From Halomonas alimentaria (GTDB lineage Bacteria > Pseudomonadota > Gammaproteobacteria > Pseudomonadales > Halomonadaceae): a DNA stretch of 64,000 nt. This document shows positions 7,032 to 15,151 of the stretch, piece by piece. The position numbers were made by a program, and so were the translations under genes. The notes below the pieces were generated by a model that worked only from the letters and a program-made list of their open reading frames with translations, had not been told where the DNA came from and did not search any database. Location of the stretch: NCBI RefSeq assembly GCF_009902005.1, contig NZ_WUTT01000001.1, positions 1,328,541-1,392,540 on the forward strand, written 5' to 3'. The first letter of the stretch is position 1. The number at the start of each line of letters is the position of its first letter.

Positions 7032-7531
7032 GCCATCTGGCCGCGACGAGGCCAGATGCGTAGAATCGCTGCTAGCAAGCTATCGATCATGACGTGCGAT
7101 CCTCCCATCAGAGGCGACGGTTCGGCTGACGCCCTCCCATAACAAGATTCAGCTTGCCTCCCCTGACACAACGCTATTGGCCTGCGATGCCACCGGTGCG
7201 GTTCCACCGCGTCCGCAGGCCCGGAAATGCCTTGTCAGAGGAGTTCTTCCCCATGCCTCGCCCGACGCGCCCCGATCCCGGCACCGCCATGCACGCTCTG
7301 ATTCGTGAGATCCGTACCCGCGTTCCCTTCGCCACACCCGGGTCGAGCCTGTGTCGAGGCCCCTGCCGGGGCTGCTCGAAGAAGCTGCTGGAGTTCCTCG
7401 ATACCGAGCTCGAGGAGTGGGAGGGCCGCCTGGAGGAGGGCGAGATGCCGCGCTTCGGCGACCTCAAACGCCTGGAGAAGCTGGCCATCAAGGTGATGGC
7501 GGCGTTGCGCAGGAACGGCCTGATCGTCTGA
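7032..7531 (+). repeat. Segmental duplication, copy 2
   Basis: Second copy of the block at 4466-4962. It begins with a hairpin, CATCTGGCC / GGCCAGATG with a seven-base loop at 7034-7058, of which copy 1 holds a degenerate form. The coding part is nearly identical, the upstream part has diverged by many substitutions. Confidence 0.75.
7253..7531 (+). CDS. Small cysteine-motif protein, copy 2
   Basis: Ninety-two residues, paralogue of the 4684-4962 protein, with the same CRGPCRGC motif (Cys34, 38, 41) and the same start context (AGAGGAG about nine bases before the ATG). The frame is open further upstream to 7154, but the conserved ATG shared by both copies is the likely start. The region lies just before the toxin-antitoxin pair. 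Function unknown. Confidence 0.7.
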   Translation: MPRPTRPDPGTAMHALIREIRTRVPFATPGSSLCRGPCRGCSKKLLEFLDTELEEWEGRLEEGEMPRFGDLKRLEKLAIKVMAALRRNGLIV

Positions 7532-7609
7532 GCTTGTGCTCCGGTGCACCTGGAGAATGGGGAACCTGACCCACCCTCGCCATGGCGTAATGAACTTCTG
7601 GCCTGGTTT

Positions 7610-7624
7610 GCTATCATTGATAGC
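7610..7624. promoter_or_regulatory. Palindromic operator of the toxin-antitoxin operon
   Basis: GCTATC-ATT-GATAGC is a perfect six-base inverted repeat 27 bases upstream of the antitoxin start. Ribbon-helix-helix antitoxins of the FitA/VapB type repress their own operon by binding such palindromes, so autoregulation is a reasonable inference. Confidence 0.6.
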
Positions 7625-7650
7625 ATTGATGATGATTCAGGAGAACCGGC

Positions 7651-7893
7651 ATGGCCAGCATCACGATTCGTAACCTGGATGATGCGCTGAAGGCCGAGCT
7701 CCGGCTGTCGGCGGCGCGCCATGGGCACTCCATGGAAGAAGAGGTGCGCTTGATCCTGCGCCGCGCGCTGGCGACAGCACCTCAGCAGGGATTAGGCAGC
7801 CGAATCCGGCAGCGCTTTGCCGAAGAGGGCGGGGTTGAGCTGGAAGTACCGAGCCGCCAGCAGCGCCCACGGGCGGCGGAGTTCGAAGAGTGA
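7651..7893 (+). CDS. FitA-like ribbon-helix-helix antitoxin
   Basis: Eighty residues. The N-terminus MASITIRNLDDALKAELRLSAARHGHSMEEEVRLIL is the RHH/Arc fold typical of FitA and related VapB antitoxins: a beta strand that dimerises and contacts DNA, followed by two helices. The C-terminal tail is the disordered part that blocks the toxin. CAGGAG precedes the ATG. It overlaps the toxin start by four bases (GTGA), as usual for such pairs. Confidence 0.88.
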   Translation: MASITIRNLDDALKAELRLSAARHGHSMEEEVRLILRRALATAPQQGLGSRIRQRFAEEGGVELEVPSRQQRPRAAEFEE

Positions 7894-8312
7894 TCGTACT
7901 GGACACCAATGTGCTCTCCGAGCTGATGCGTCCTTCTCCCGAGCCGCGCGTGGTCGCGTGGCTGGACGCTCAAGAGGCTTCGTTTGTGTCCATCACGGCG
8001 ATTACCGTTGCCGAGATCCTCTACGGCATCCAGCGTTTGCCGGAAGGGCATCGCAGGCGCGCCTTGGCGTCGGCTGCTGCCGCCATGTTCGAGGAGGACT
8101 TTGCCGGCCGTATTCTTCCCTTCGATGCCGAGGCGGCGGTTTGCTATGCCGAGTGCGTCACCGTGAGTGAACGAGTGGGCAGGGCGGTGCAGATGCCGGA
8201 TGCCCAGATCGGGGCGATCTGCCTCTGCCACCAGGCGGTGCTTGCCACACGCAATACCAAGGACTTCGAGTCCCTGGGTGTCCAGCTGATCGACCCTTGG
8301 CAACAGGCGTAA
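7890..8312 (+). CDS. PIN-domain toxin, FitB/VapC family
   Basis: One hundred and forty residues starting at GTG (MIVLDTNVLSELMRP). The PIN fold acidic residues are visible: Asp5, Glu11 and the later PDAQIGAIC and TRNTKDFE motifs, which coordinate the metal for RNA cleavage. Length fits the family. The GTGA overlap with the antitoxin indicates translational coupling. The pair is complete and probably functional; its position next to the duplicated zone and the island scar is typical for accessory stabilisation modules. Confidence 0.9.
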   Translation: MIVLDTNVLSELMRPSPEPRVVAWLDAQEASFVSITAITVAEILYGIQRLPEGHRRRALASAAAAMFEEDFAGRILPFDAEAAVCYAECVTVSERVGRAVQMPDAQIGAICLCHQAVLATRNTKDFESLGVQLIDPWQQA

Positions 8313-8348
8313 TCCGGGGCGTACTCCGATTCCCTCGACTCCCCGGCA

Positions 8349-9146
8349 TCAGCCTCTTTTCAGCCGGAGAATATCCGCGACGCTCTCGTCGACCGGGTAG
8401 CGAACGAAATCGCGCTCCTTACGGTCGGCGCCATACATGGCCATACGGTCGGCCAGTTCGTTGCCCTCCACCCCGGCATGTCCCTTGACATGGGCGATGG
8501 TCACCTTCGACTTCAGGCTTTCGTAGAGAGCGTAGGTGGGCTGGATGATCTCGGGGTTCTTGATCGGCTGGCCATCGGCCTTCTTCCAGCCGCGCTTCTT
8601 CCAGCCGCCGGCCCACTTGGTGATGGCATTGATGGTATAGGTGGAGTCGCAGTGGATCCGCACGGAGGCTCCCCGCGCGACCTCCTCCTGGGCGACCAGC
8701 AGGGCCTGGCGCAAGGCGTTCAGCTCCGCCGTGTTGTTGGTGCCCGCGGGGTTGTAGAGGCCATACCAGAGTTCAGCGAGCTTGCCGTCACGGTAGATCA
8801 CCATGCCTGAACCAGCATCGCCGGGGTTGGGCTCACAGGCACCGTCGCAGTAGATCTCCGTATCGTAGGTCTTGCCAGGGGCGGAAGAGGTGCCCGATGG
8901 CGTGGGTGCCTTGCGGCGTGCCGGTCGTTTCGCGGGCGTGCCTGCGGCCTCTCCCTGCCTGGCGGGTGCGCTCCCGCCCGGGCCCTTCGAGAAGGCCGCT
9001 TCGGCCGCTTCCCGGGAGGGGAAGGACTTGAAGCGCGCCTTGGGGTAGCCCTTCACCTGGCGGCTGCACTCCTCCCAGGAGGTGAAGATGCCGGTCTGCC
9101 GGCCTACCCAGACGACGTAGAACTTGGGGCCCTTGCTGGCTGCCAT
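8349..9146 (-). CDS. rnhA: Ribonuclease HI with N-terminal hybrid-binding domain
   Basis: A 265-residue enzyme that removes RNA from RNA-DNA hybrids. Residues about 7-52 (KFYVVWVGRQTGIFTSWEE...) form the viroplasmin-like domain found at the N-terminus of eukaryotic-type RNases H1; a Pro/Ala/Lys linker follows to about residue 92. The catalytic domain shows Asp101 (YCDGACEPNPG), Glu141 (NTAELNAL), Asp167 (IHCDS) and the HVKGHAGVEGNELAD block with the fourth acidic residue. All key residues are present. Transcribed alone, converging with the toxin gene. Confidence 0.93.
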   Translation of the reverse strand: MAASKGPKFYVVWVGRQTGIFTSWEECSRQVKGYPKARFKSFPSREAAEAAFSKGPGGSAPARQGEAAGTPAKRPARRKAPTPSGTSSAPGKTYDTEIYCDGACEPNPGDAGSGMVIYRDGKLAELWYGLYNPAGTNNTAELNALRQALLVAQEEVARGASVRIHCDSTYTINAITKWAGGWKKRGWKKADGQPIKNPEIIQPTYALYESLKSKVTIAHVKGHAGVEGNELADRMAMYGADRKERDFVRYPVDESVADILRLKRG

Positions 9147-9214
9147 GACCTGCTCCTTGGCAATAATTCGGCCCGCTATGATACATGACTCGCCCCTTCA
9201 CGGCCGGGCTTGCC

Positions 9215-10426
9215 TCAAACCGAGATCAGCACCCCGCCGCCCGCCAACAGGGCAACTACCGCCCAGGCAGGGAGCTTCCATACGCCGAGCAGCAGGAAGC
9301 CGGTGAGCGCCAGGGCGAACTCTTGGGGCCCGAGGATGGCGCTGGTCCACACCGGCTGGTAGAGCGCCGCTCCCAGGATGCCGACCACGGCGGCGTTGGC
9401 GCCGCGCATCAGTGCCTGGGCGCTGTCCCAACGGCGGAAGCGGTTCCAGTGGGGGAGCACCGCCACCAGCAGCATGCCCGGAAGGAAGATCATCACCAGC
9501 GCCAGGGCGGCGACTACCAGGCCGCCACCCAGCGGTGACATTACCGAGCCCCCTATCACTGAACCCAAGTAGGCGGCAAAGGTGAACAACGGTCCGGGGA
9601 TCGCCTGGGCGGCACCGTAGCCGGCCAGGAAGTCATCCGGGCTCACCCAGCCGGACTGCACCACCTCGGCTTCGAGCAGCGGCAGCACCACGTGGCCACC
9701 GCCGAACACCAGGGCACCGGCGCGGTAGAAGGCATCCATTACCACCAGCGTCATGGAGGGCGTGACCCAGGCCAGCAGCGGCAGTACGACCAGCAGCACG
9801 ACGAAGCCGGCCCCCGCCAGATGGCCGGCGCGGCGGGAAACGGGCAGCGTCAGGGGATGCGCCTCGGCCTCGGCGTGGGCGCGGCAGAACGCCATGCCGG
9901 CCAGGGCACCGATGAGGATGGCCGCCACCTGGCCCAGCGGACCGCTCACCAGCACGACGGTGAACACCGCGGCGAGCGCGATACCGGTGAGGCGGCGGTC
10001 GGGGCAGAGATTGCGCGCCATGCCCCACACCGCATGGGCGACGATAGCCACGGCGGTGACCTTGAGGCCTTGGATCAGGCCCTGGCCGATGGGGCCCTCG
10101 AAGGCGGCGGCGCCCAGGGCGAAGAGCACCAGCAGGATCGCCGAGGGAAGGGTGAAGGCCGTCCACGCCGCGAGCGCCCCCCAGGGGCCGCCGCGCATCA
10201 GCCCCAGGGCGAAGCCGACCTGGCTGCTGGCGGGGCCGGGCAGGAACTGGCACAGCGCCACCAGGTCGGCGTAGGCCTGCTCGGTCAACCAGCGGCGGCG
10301 CTCCACGAACTCGCTGCGGAAGTAGCCGAGGTGGGCGATGGGGCCGCCGAAGGAGGTCAGGCCCAGCAGCAGGAAGGCGCGGAAGACCTCGCGGATGCGG
10401 CCCGGGGTTGCCTGGTCAACGCTCAT
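9215..10426 (-). CDS. chrA: Chromate efflux transporter ChrA
   Basis: A 403-residue membrane protein of the long-chain CHR family. Two homologous halves are visible, each opening with a conserved motif: FGGPIAHLGYFRSEFVERRRWL with LCQFLPGPASSQ in the first half and FGGGHVVLPLLEAEVV with AAQAIPGPLFTFAAYLG in the second, each followed by several hydrophobic segments. The family exports chromate (sulfate-like oxyanion) from the cytoplasm. GGAGAG lies just before the ATG. No chrB regulator is next to it. Confidence 0.93.
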   Translation of the reverse strand: MSVDQATPGRIREVFRAFLLLGLTSFGGPIAHLGYFRSEFVERRRWLTEQAYADLVALCQFLPGPASSQVGFALGLMRGGPWGALAAWTAFTLPSAILLVLFALGAAAFEGPIGQGLIQGLKVTAVAIVAHAVWGMARNLCPDRRLTGIALAAVFTVVLVSGPLGQVAAILIGALAGMAFCRAHAEAEAHPLTLPVSRRAGHLAGAGFVVLLVVLPLLAWVTPSMTLVVMDAFYRAGALVFGGGHVVLPLLEAEVVQSGWVSPDDFLAGYGAAQAIPGPLFTFAAYLGSVIGGSVMSPLGGGLVVAALALVMIFLPGMLLVAVLPHWNRFRRWDSAQALMRGANAAVVGILGAALYQPVWTSAILGPQEFALALTGFLLLGVWKLPAWAVVALLAGGGVLISV

Positions 10427-10519
10427 GACACTCTCCTGAAGCCTTTGGCAAGGCTGTCACCCTGCGGGTGAGGGATGACGATAGTGTGACGGCACGCTGG
10501 GTGCGAAGGGGGCGGGAGA

Positions 10520-10840
10520 TCATGTCCCCGGCAGGAACTGGCGGCACAGCGCCGCCACCAGGATGCCGCCGGCGATGGCCGGCAGCGGCTTCTTGAGCGT
10601 CAGCATGATCACGGCGGTGGTGAGCAGCGCCAGGCGGGCGCCGGTGTCGCCGGTCACCGCCAGGGGCGCAAGCAGTGCTACCAGCACCGAGCCGGACATG
10701 GCGTGGATGAACTGTCGCACCCGGTAGCCGATGGGCACGAAGGACATCACGAAGACGCCGCCCCAGCGCGTCGCCAGGGTTACCAGCGCCATGGCCAGGA
10801 TGACGAAAAGTGCCCCCATGCCGCCCGTTTCGAGGCTCAT
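10520..10840 (-). CDS. azlD: AzlD-type branched-chain amino acid exporter subunit
   Basis: A 106-residue protein with three to four hydrophobic segments and the AzlD pattern (TLATRWGGVFVMSFVPIGYRVRQFIHAMSGSVLVALLAP). With AzlC it forms the small two-component exporter of branched-chain amino acids and related compounds (BrnEF of Corynebacterium is the characterised pair). Its ATG overlaps the AzlC stop as ATGA (10840-10837), so the two are translationally coupled. Confidence 0.9.
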   Translation of the reverse strand: MSLETGGMGALFVILAMALVTLATRWGGVFVMSFVPIGYRVRQFIHAMSGSVLVALLAPLAVTGDTGARLALLTTAVIMLTLKKPLPAIAGGILVAALCRQFLPGT

Positions 10841-11544
10841 TCGCGCTTCCCCCAGGCCAGGCCCACCAGGCCGCCGGCGATGGCGCCCACCACCACGTGG
10901 CTGTTCTCCGGCAGATAGTAGAAGGCGAGCAGCGAGGCGCCGGCGGCCACCGTCCAGATCAGCAGCATGCGCAGGTTCTTCTCGCCGCCCACCACCATGG
11001 CCAGCAGGAAACAGCCCATCACCATGTCGAGCCCGAGGCTCGCGGGGTCCTGCACTGCTCCACCGACGTTAAGGCCCAGCCAGGTACCCAGCACCCAGAA
11101 GCCCCACAGCGCGATCCCGCCGCCCAGCAGCAACCCCAGTCCCGGTCGGCCACGGCCGAAGGCCTGCATGGCCATGGCCCAGTTGGCGTCGGAGGCGACC
11201 AGCATGATGCCGTAACGCCGGGCCGGTGAGAGCGATTCGAGCCAGGGGTAGAGGGTGGCGCCCATCAGCAGGTGGCGTGCATTGATGGCAAACACCGTTA
11301 CCAGCAGGGTGAAGAAGGGCACCTGTGGCCCCCACAACTCCAAGGCGGCGAACTGCGAGGCTCCGGCGAAGACCAGGGTGCTCATCAGCACGATTTCCAA
11401 GTCGCCGAGTCTGGCCTGGGTCGCCGCCAGGCCGAAGGCGACGCCAAAGACGATGACGAACAGCGAGAGCGGCAGCAGCGCCTTGAATCCCTCCCACACC
11501 AGCGCCCGGTCCAGGCGGTAGGGGCTCGCTTCCTTGCGTGTCAT
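10837..11544 (-). CDS. azlC: AzlC-type branched-chain amino acid exporter subunit
   Basis: A 235-residue membrane protein starting MTRKEASPYRLDRALVWEGFKALLPL, with the AzlC pattern VFGVAFGLAATQARLGDLEIVLMSTLVFAGASQFAAL near residue 40. GAGGAG precedes the ATG at 11544; the frame is open further upstream, but that extension overlaps another frame and has no start signal. It pairs with AzlD downstream, and the stop of a small upstream gene overlaps its ribosome-binding site. Confidence 0.92.
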   Translation of the reverse strand: MTRKEASPYRLDRALVWEGFKALLPLSLFVIVFGVAFGLAATQARLGDLEIVLMSTLVFAGASQFAALELWGPQVPFFTLLVTVFAINARHLLMGATLYPWLESLSPARRYGIMLVASDANWAMAMQAFGRGRPGLGLLLGGGIALWGFWVLGTWLGLNVGGAVQDPASLGLDMVMGCFLLAMVVGGEKNLRMLLIWTVAAGASLLAFYYLPENSHVVVGAIAGGLVGLAWGKRE

Positions 11545-11554
11545 GTGGGCTCCT

Positions 11555-11794
11555 CTACGCCCAGTCGTCCGGGCTCGTTGATATTGTGTTGTTATCAGTT
11601 CGCCATCCCTGGCGGCCGGAATCAAGCTGGCCTGGCCGTGGACGGGTGGTACGCCGTGAGCGCCCAGCGAGGATGGCGTCATCGCGCAGCTCCGGGCGCA
11701 CGATATCGTCCTGGGTCAGGTCGAGCGCGGCGAGGCGGGCGAGCGTGGTGGAACCTTGGCGTTGGTCGGTGGTGGTCTGGGCAAGATGGCTCAT
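11555..11794 (-). CDS. Small hypothetical protein upstream of azlC
   Basis: A 79-residue hydrophilic protein, MSHLAQTTTDQRQGSTTLARLAALDL..., with AAGGAG before the ATG at 11794. Its TAG stop (11557-11555) merges into the GAGGAG ribosome-binding site of azlC, an arrangement typical of translational coupling. No family is recognised; the low-complexity tail leaves some doubt that it makes a stable protein. It could instead be a leader frame controlling azlCD. Confidence 0.5.
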   Translation of the reverse strand: MSHLAQTTTDQRQGSTTLARLAALDLTQDDIVRPELRDDAILAGRSRRTTRPRPGQLDSGRQGWRTDNNTISTSPDDWA

Positions 11795-11866
11795 GTCGGT
11801 CTCCTTTTCCCCTGTCTGGAGGTCGTGGTTCGGCAAGCGCCGACCCAGGGGAGAGGAGTCGTACGC

Positions 11867-12030
11867 CGCTTTAGCTGCATTTCTATCCCGCCCGCAAGTT
11901 GGTGCTTAAATCGGCGGTGCCCCGAGGGCCAGATACACAAAACCCGCTTTGCAGATGCTAAAGCGGGCTCTTGGCGTCGCTTTAGCTGGATTTGTAGAGC
12001 GCCCGCAAGCTGGGATTCAAATCGGCGCTG
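11867..12030. repeat. Two imperfect direct repeats around a hairpin
   Basis: A unit beginning CGCTTTAGCTGCATTT (11867) recurs as CGCTTTAGCTGGATTT (11978); both continue through GCCCGCAAG(T/C)TGG to an AAATCGGCG block, about 50 bases each. Between them lies CCCGCTTT-N9-AAAGCGGG (11943-11967). The set resembles a REP/BIME-like intergenic mosaic. No gene is seen from 11795 to 12354. Confidence 0.6.
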
Positions 12031-12129
12031 GTTTTACGGTACGGCGCCGCCGGGGCGATGTCAAACGCCTTCGGGCCGGGTGATGGCGCCGGCAGGTGCC
12101 TGGCTGTGTTGTGGTGGCCTCTTCCATCG

Positions 12130-12189
12130 CCGATAAATCGGGCTCCCACAGTAGCTGCCCTTGTACCACCGCGATCGCTGATAAATCGG
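12130..12189. repeat. GATAAATCGG repeats, copies 1 and 2
   Basis: CCGATAAATCGG at 12130-12141 is a near-perfect palindrome followed by GCTCCCAC; CTGATAAATCGG at 12178-12189 is followed by the same GCTCCCAC, and ATATCGGGCTTCCC after it looks like a third decayed copy. The same family occurs at 59640 and 59724. Confidence 0.65.
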
Positions 12190-12354
12190 GCTCCCACTAT
12201 ATCGGGCTTCCCAAAATAGTGTTGTCTCTATCTGCGATAGCCCTGGGGCCGGGTGGCGAAGCGGGCGCATGTTGACGTTGAATTGCACCGGTCAGCCGAC
12301 CCAGCGAGTTTTCTCTGCCATGATGCATGCTCGAACTCCAAGGAGAACTCCCCG

Positions 12355-12915
12355 ATGAGCGATACCGCCCTGATGATCGTCGACCTGCAGAACGACTACT
12401 TCCCCGACGGCAAGTGGCCACTGGTGGGCATCGAACCGGCTGCCGAGCAGGCCGCCGCCGTGCTCGGGCACTTCCGTGAGCGCTCGCTGCCGGTGGTGCA
12501 TATCCGCCACGAGTTTCCCTCCGCCGAGGCGCCCTTCTTCGCGCCGGGCAGTGAGGGGGCGCGCATTCACGCCACCATGGCGCCGCGGGAATCGGGCAAC
12601 GAATCGGTGGTCCTCAAGCACAGCGTCAACGCCTTCCTCGGTACCGACCTGCACGAGCACCTGCAGGCGCAGGGCATCGAGAAGCTGGTGGTGGTGGGCG
12701 CCATGAGCCATATGTGCATCGACGCCGCTACCCGTGCCGCCTCGGATCTCGGCTACCAGGTCACGGTGCTGCAGGATGCCTGCGCCACCCACGACCAGAC
12801 GTTCAACGGCGAGACGGTGCCGGCGGCCCAGGTGCATGCGTCCTTCATGGCCGGGCTGGCGTTCGCCTATGCCGAGGTCACCGACACCGCCGAGTGGATC
12901 AAGCAGCACTCATAG
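12355..12915 (+). CDS. Isochorismatase-family cysteine hydrolase
   Basis: A 186-residue protein of the isochorismatase fold. The catalytic triad is visible: Asp10 in MIVDLQNDYF, a lysine in VVLKHSVNAF and the cysteine in GAMSHMCIDAATRAASDLGY. The family includes nicotinamidases and other amidohydrolases; the substrate cannot be read from sequence. AAGGAG lies upstream of the ATG. Followed within 70 bases by the cupin gene, with which it is probably cotranscribed. Confidence 0.88.
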   Translation: MSDTALMIVDLQNDYFPDGKWPLVGIEPAAEQAAAVLGHFRERSLPVVHIRHEFPSAEAPFFAPGSEGARIHATMAPRESGNESVVLKHSVNAFLGTDLHEHLQAQGIEKLVVVGAMSHMCIDAATRAASDLGYQVTVLQDACATHDQTFNGETVPAAQVHASFMAGLAFAYAEVTDTAEWIKQHS

Positions 12916-12985
12916 CCTTGCCTGGGGGGCGTAATCCACCATCATGGGGGATAATTCTTCCAACTTCCGCTTTCCAGGAGTGACC

Positions 12986-13669
12986 ATGCGTATCAATGCG
13001 GACTTCACCCGGCGTGCCGTCGTCACGCCGGAGCATCACGAGTGGGTGGCCTCGCCCCAGGGCGGCGTCGAGCGGGTGATGCTCGACCGGGTAGGGGCCG
13101 AGAAGGCCCGCGCCACCAGCCTGGTGCGCTACGCCCAGGGCTCCCACTTCCCGCCCCATGAGCACCCCGGCGGCGAGGAGATCCTGGTGCTCTCCGGCAC
13201 CTTCTCCGACGAGAGCGGTGACTTCCCGGCAGGCTGGTATGTGCGCAACCCGCCGGGCTCCGCGCATCGACCCTCCAGCGAGCCGGGCGCCACCATCTTC
13301 GTCAAGCTGTGGCAGATGCCGCCGGAGGACGATCATCACGTCCGCGTCGACACCAACGACCCCGCCGCCTGGCATCGCCAGGGGGAGGGGCGCGAGACCT
13401 GCCCGCTGTTCGAGTCCGCCGCCGAGCGAGTCTGCCTGGAGCGTCTGGCGGCGGGGCAGGCGCTACCGCTCGAGGCGACCCGGGGCGAAGAGCTGCTGGT
13501 GCTGGACGGCGAACTCGTGCTCGACGGCGAGGCTCCGGGCCAGACCCTCAGCAAGGGGAGCTGGCTGCGCCTGCCCGTCGGCGACACGCCGCGCCTTCTC
13601 GCCGGGGCGGACGGCGTCACCTGCTATCTCAAGCGGGATCATCTGGCGCCCTTGACTGTCGATGCCTGA
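12986..13669 (+). CDS. Cupin-domain protein, ChrR-like
   Basis: A 227-residue protein with two cupin repeats. The first has the metal-binding pattern HFPPHEHPGGEEILVLSG and a matching second motif (GWYVRNPPGSAHRP); the second repeat (ATRGEELLVLDGEL) lacks the histidines and may be structural. This resembles the C-terminal cupin of anti-sigma factor ChrR, without the N-terminal zinc anti-sigma domain, so a regulatory role is not implied. SD AGGAG precedes the ATG at 12986. Ends at a strong terminator. Confidence 0.8.
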   Translation: MRINADFTRRAVVTPEHHEWVASPQGGVERVMLDRVGAEKARATSLVRYAQGSHFPPHEHPGGEEILVLSGTFSDESGDFPAGWYVRNPPGSAHRPSSEPGATIFVKLWQMPPEDDHHVRVDTNDPAAWHRQGEGRETCPLFESAAERVCLERLAAGQALPLEATRGEELLVLDGELVLDGEAPGQTLSKGSWLRLPVGDTPRLLAGADGVTCYLKRDHLAPLTVDA

Positions 13670-13673
13670 TTGA

Positions 13674-13705
13674 AGAAGGGCCGCCCCTTTCTGGGCGGCC
13701 CTTCT
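13674..13705. terminator. Bidirectional terminator hairpin
   Basis: AGAAGGGCCGCCC and GGGCGGCCCTTCT pair perfectly over 13 bases around a six-base loop, between the convergent cupin gene and sdaA. Confidence 0.8.
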
Positions 13706-13734
13706 GCACTTCCGCTCGAGTGGCGAGCATCGGC

Positions 13735-15114
13735 TCAGCACTCGATGGCGTTCACGGCCAGCCCGCCCGTCGAGGTCTCCTTGTACTTCGCCTGCATGTC
13801 GGCGCCGGTGTCGCGCATGGTGCGGATCACCTTGTCCAGCGAGATGAAGTGCTCGCCATCGCCGCGCAGCGCCATCTGGGCGGCGTTGATGGCCTTCACC
13901 GAGGCGATGGCGTTGCGCTCGATGCAGGGCACCTGGACGAGGCCGCCTACCGGGTCACAGGTCAGCCCCAGGTTGTGTTCCAGGCCGATCTCGGCGGCGT
14001 TCTCCACCTGGTCGATGGTGCCGCCCATCACCTCGGTGAGACCGGCGGCGGCCATGGCACAGGCGGAGCCCACCTCGCCCTGGCAGCCCACTTCGGCACC
14101 GGAGATGGAGGCGTTCTTCTTGCACAGGATGCCTACCGCGCCGGCGGTGAGCAGGAAGTTCACCACGTCGCGCTCGTTGGCCCCGGTCTGGAACTGCATG
14201 TAGTACTGCAGTACCGCCGGGATGATACCCGCGGCGCCGTTGGTGGGTGCGGTGACCATACGCCCGCCGGCGGCGTTCTCCTCGTTGACCGCCAGGGCGT
14301 AGAGGTTGACCCAGTCCATGGCCGACATCGTGGAGGCGATCAGCGAATGATCGTCCTTGCTGGCCAGCATGTGTCGATAGAGGGTCTTGGCGCGGCGCTT
14401 GACGTTGAGCCCGCCAGGCAGGATGCCCTCGGCCTCCATGCCCTTCTTGACACAGGCCTGCATGGCGCGCCAGATGCTGGCGAGGCCCTCTCGGATCTCC
14501 TCTTCGCTGCGCCAGGCCTTCTCGTTCTCCAGCATCAGCTCGCTGATGCGCAGGTCGTGCTCGTGACACAGCCGCAGCAGTTCCTCGGCGCTGTTGAAGT
14601 CGTAGGGCAGTTGGGTGGTGTCCGCATCCAGGGAGCCAGCGGCGGCCTGGGCCTCATCGATCACGAAGCCGCCGCCCACCGAATAGTAGGTGTTGCGGTG
14701 AAGCTCCTCGCTGTGACCGTGGGCGATCAGGCGCATGGCGTTGGGGTGGTGGGGCAGGCTCTCCTCGAGCAGCTGCATGTCGCGGGCCCAGATGAAGGGC
14801 ACGCTGTGGCGGCCATCCAGACGCAGCGCCTGGGCCTCCTGCAGCTCCTCGATGGAGGGAGCGATGATGTCGGGGTCGATGCGATCGGGGCGCTCGCCCA
14901 TCAGCCCCATGATCACGGCGTGGTCTGTGCCATGGCCGATGCCGGTGGCGGAGAGCGAGCCGAAGAGCTCTACCTCGACCCTTGCCACGCGGGTCAGCAG
15001 GTCGCGCTCCTTGAGTTCGCCGACGAAGTCGTAGGCGGCCCGCATCGGGCCCACGGTGTGGGAGCTCGAGGGCCCCACGCCGATCTTGAACAGGTCGAAG
15101 ACGCTGATGGACAT
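13735..15114 (-). CDS. sdaA: L-serine ammonia-lyase (L-serine dehydratase)
   Basis: A 459-residue single-chain iron-sulfur serine dehydratase that converts L-serine to pyruvate and ammonia. Typical features: the start [24 protein letters not shown], and the cysteine-bearing motifs [37 protein letters not shown] that carry the 4Fe-4S cluster. AGAGG lies upstream of the ATG. The serine transporter gene sstT ends 37 bases upstream on the same strand, so uptake and deamination of serine are probably one operon. Confidence 0.95.
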   Translation of the reverse strand: MSISVFDLFKIGVGPSSSHTVGPMRAAYDFVGELKERDLLTRVARVEVELFGSLSATGIGHGTDHAVIMGLMGERPDRIDPDIIAPSIEELQEAQALRLDGRHSVPFIWARDMQLLEESLPHHPNAMRLIAHGHSEELHRNTYYSVGGGFVIDEAQAAAGSLDADTTQLPYDFNSAEELLRLCHEHDLRISELMLENEKAWRSEEEIREGLASIWRAMQACVKKGMEAEGILPGGLNVKRRAKTLYRHMLASKDDHSLIASTMSAMDWVNLYALAVNEENAAGGRMVTAPTNGAAGIIPAVLQYYMQFQTGANERDVVNFLLTAGAVGILCKKNASISGAEVGCQGEVGSACAMAAAGLTEVMGGTIDQVENAAEIGLEHNLGLTCDPVGGLVQVPCIERNAIASVKAINAAQMALRGDGEHFISLDKVIRTMRDTGADMQAKYKETSTGGLAVNAIEC

Positions 15115-15151
15115 GGTCGTGAACCTCTTTTGTTGTCTTGGCGACTCGGTG

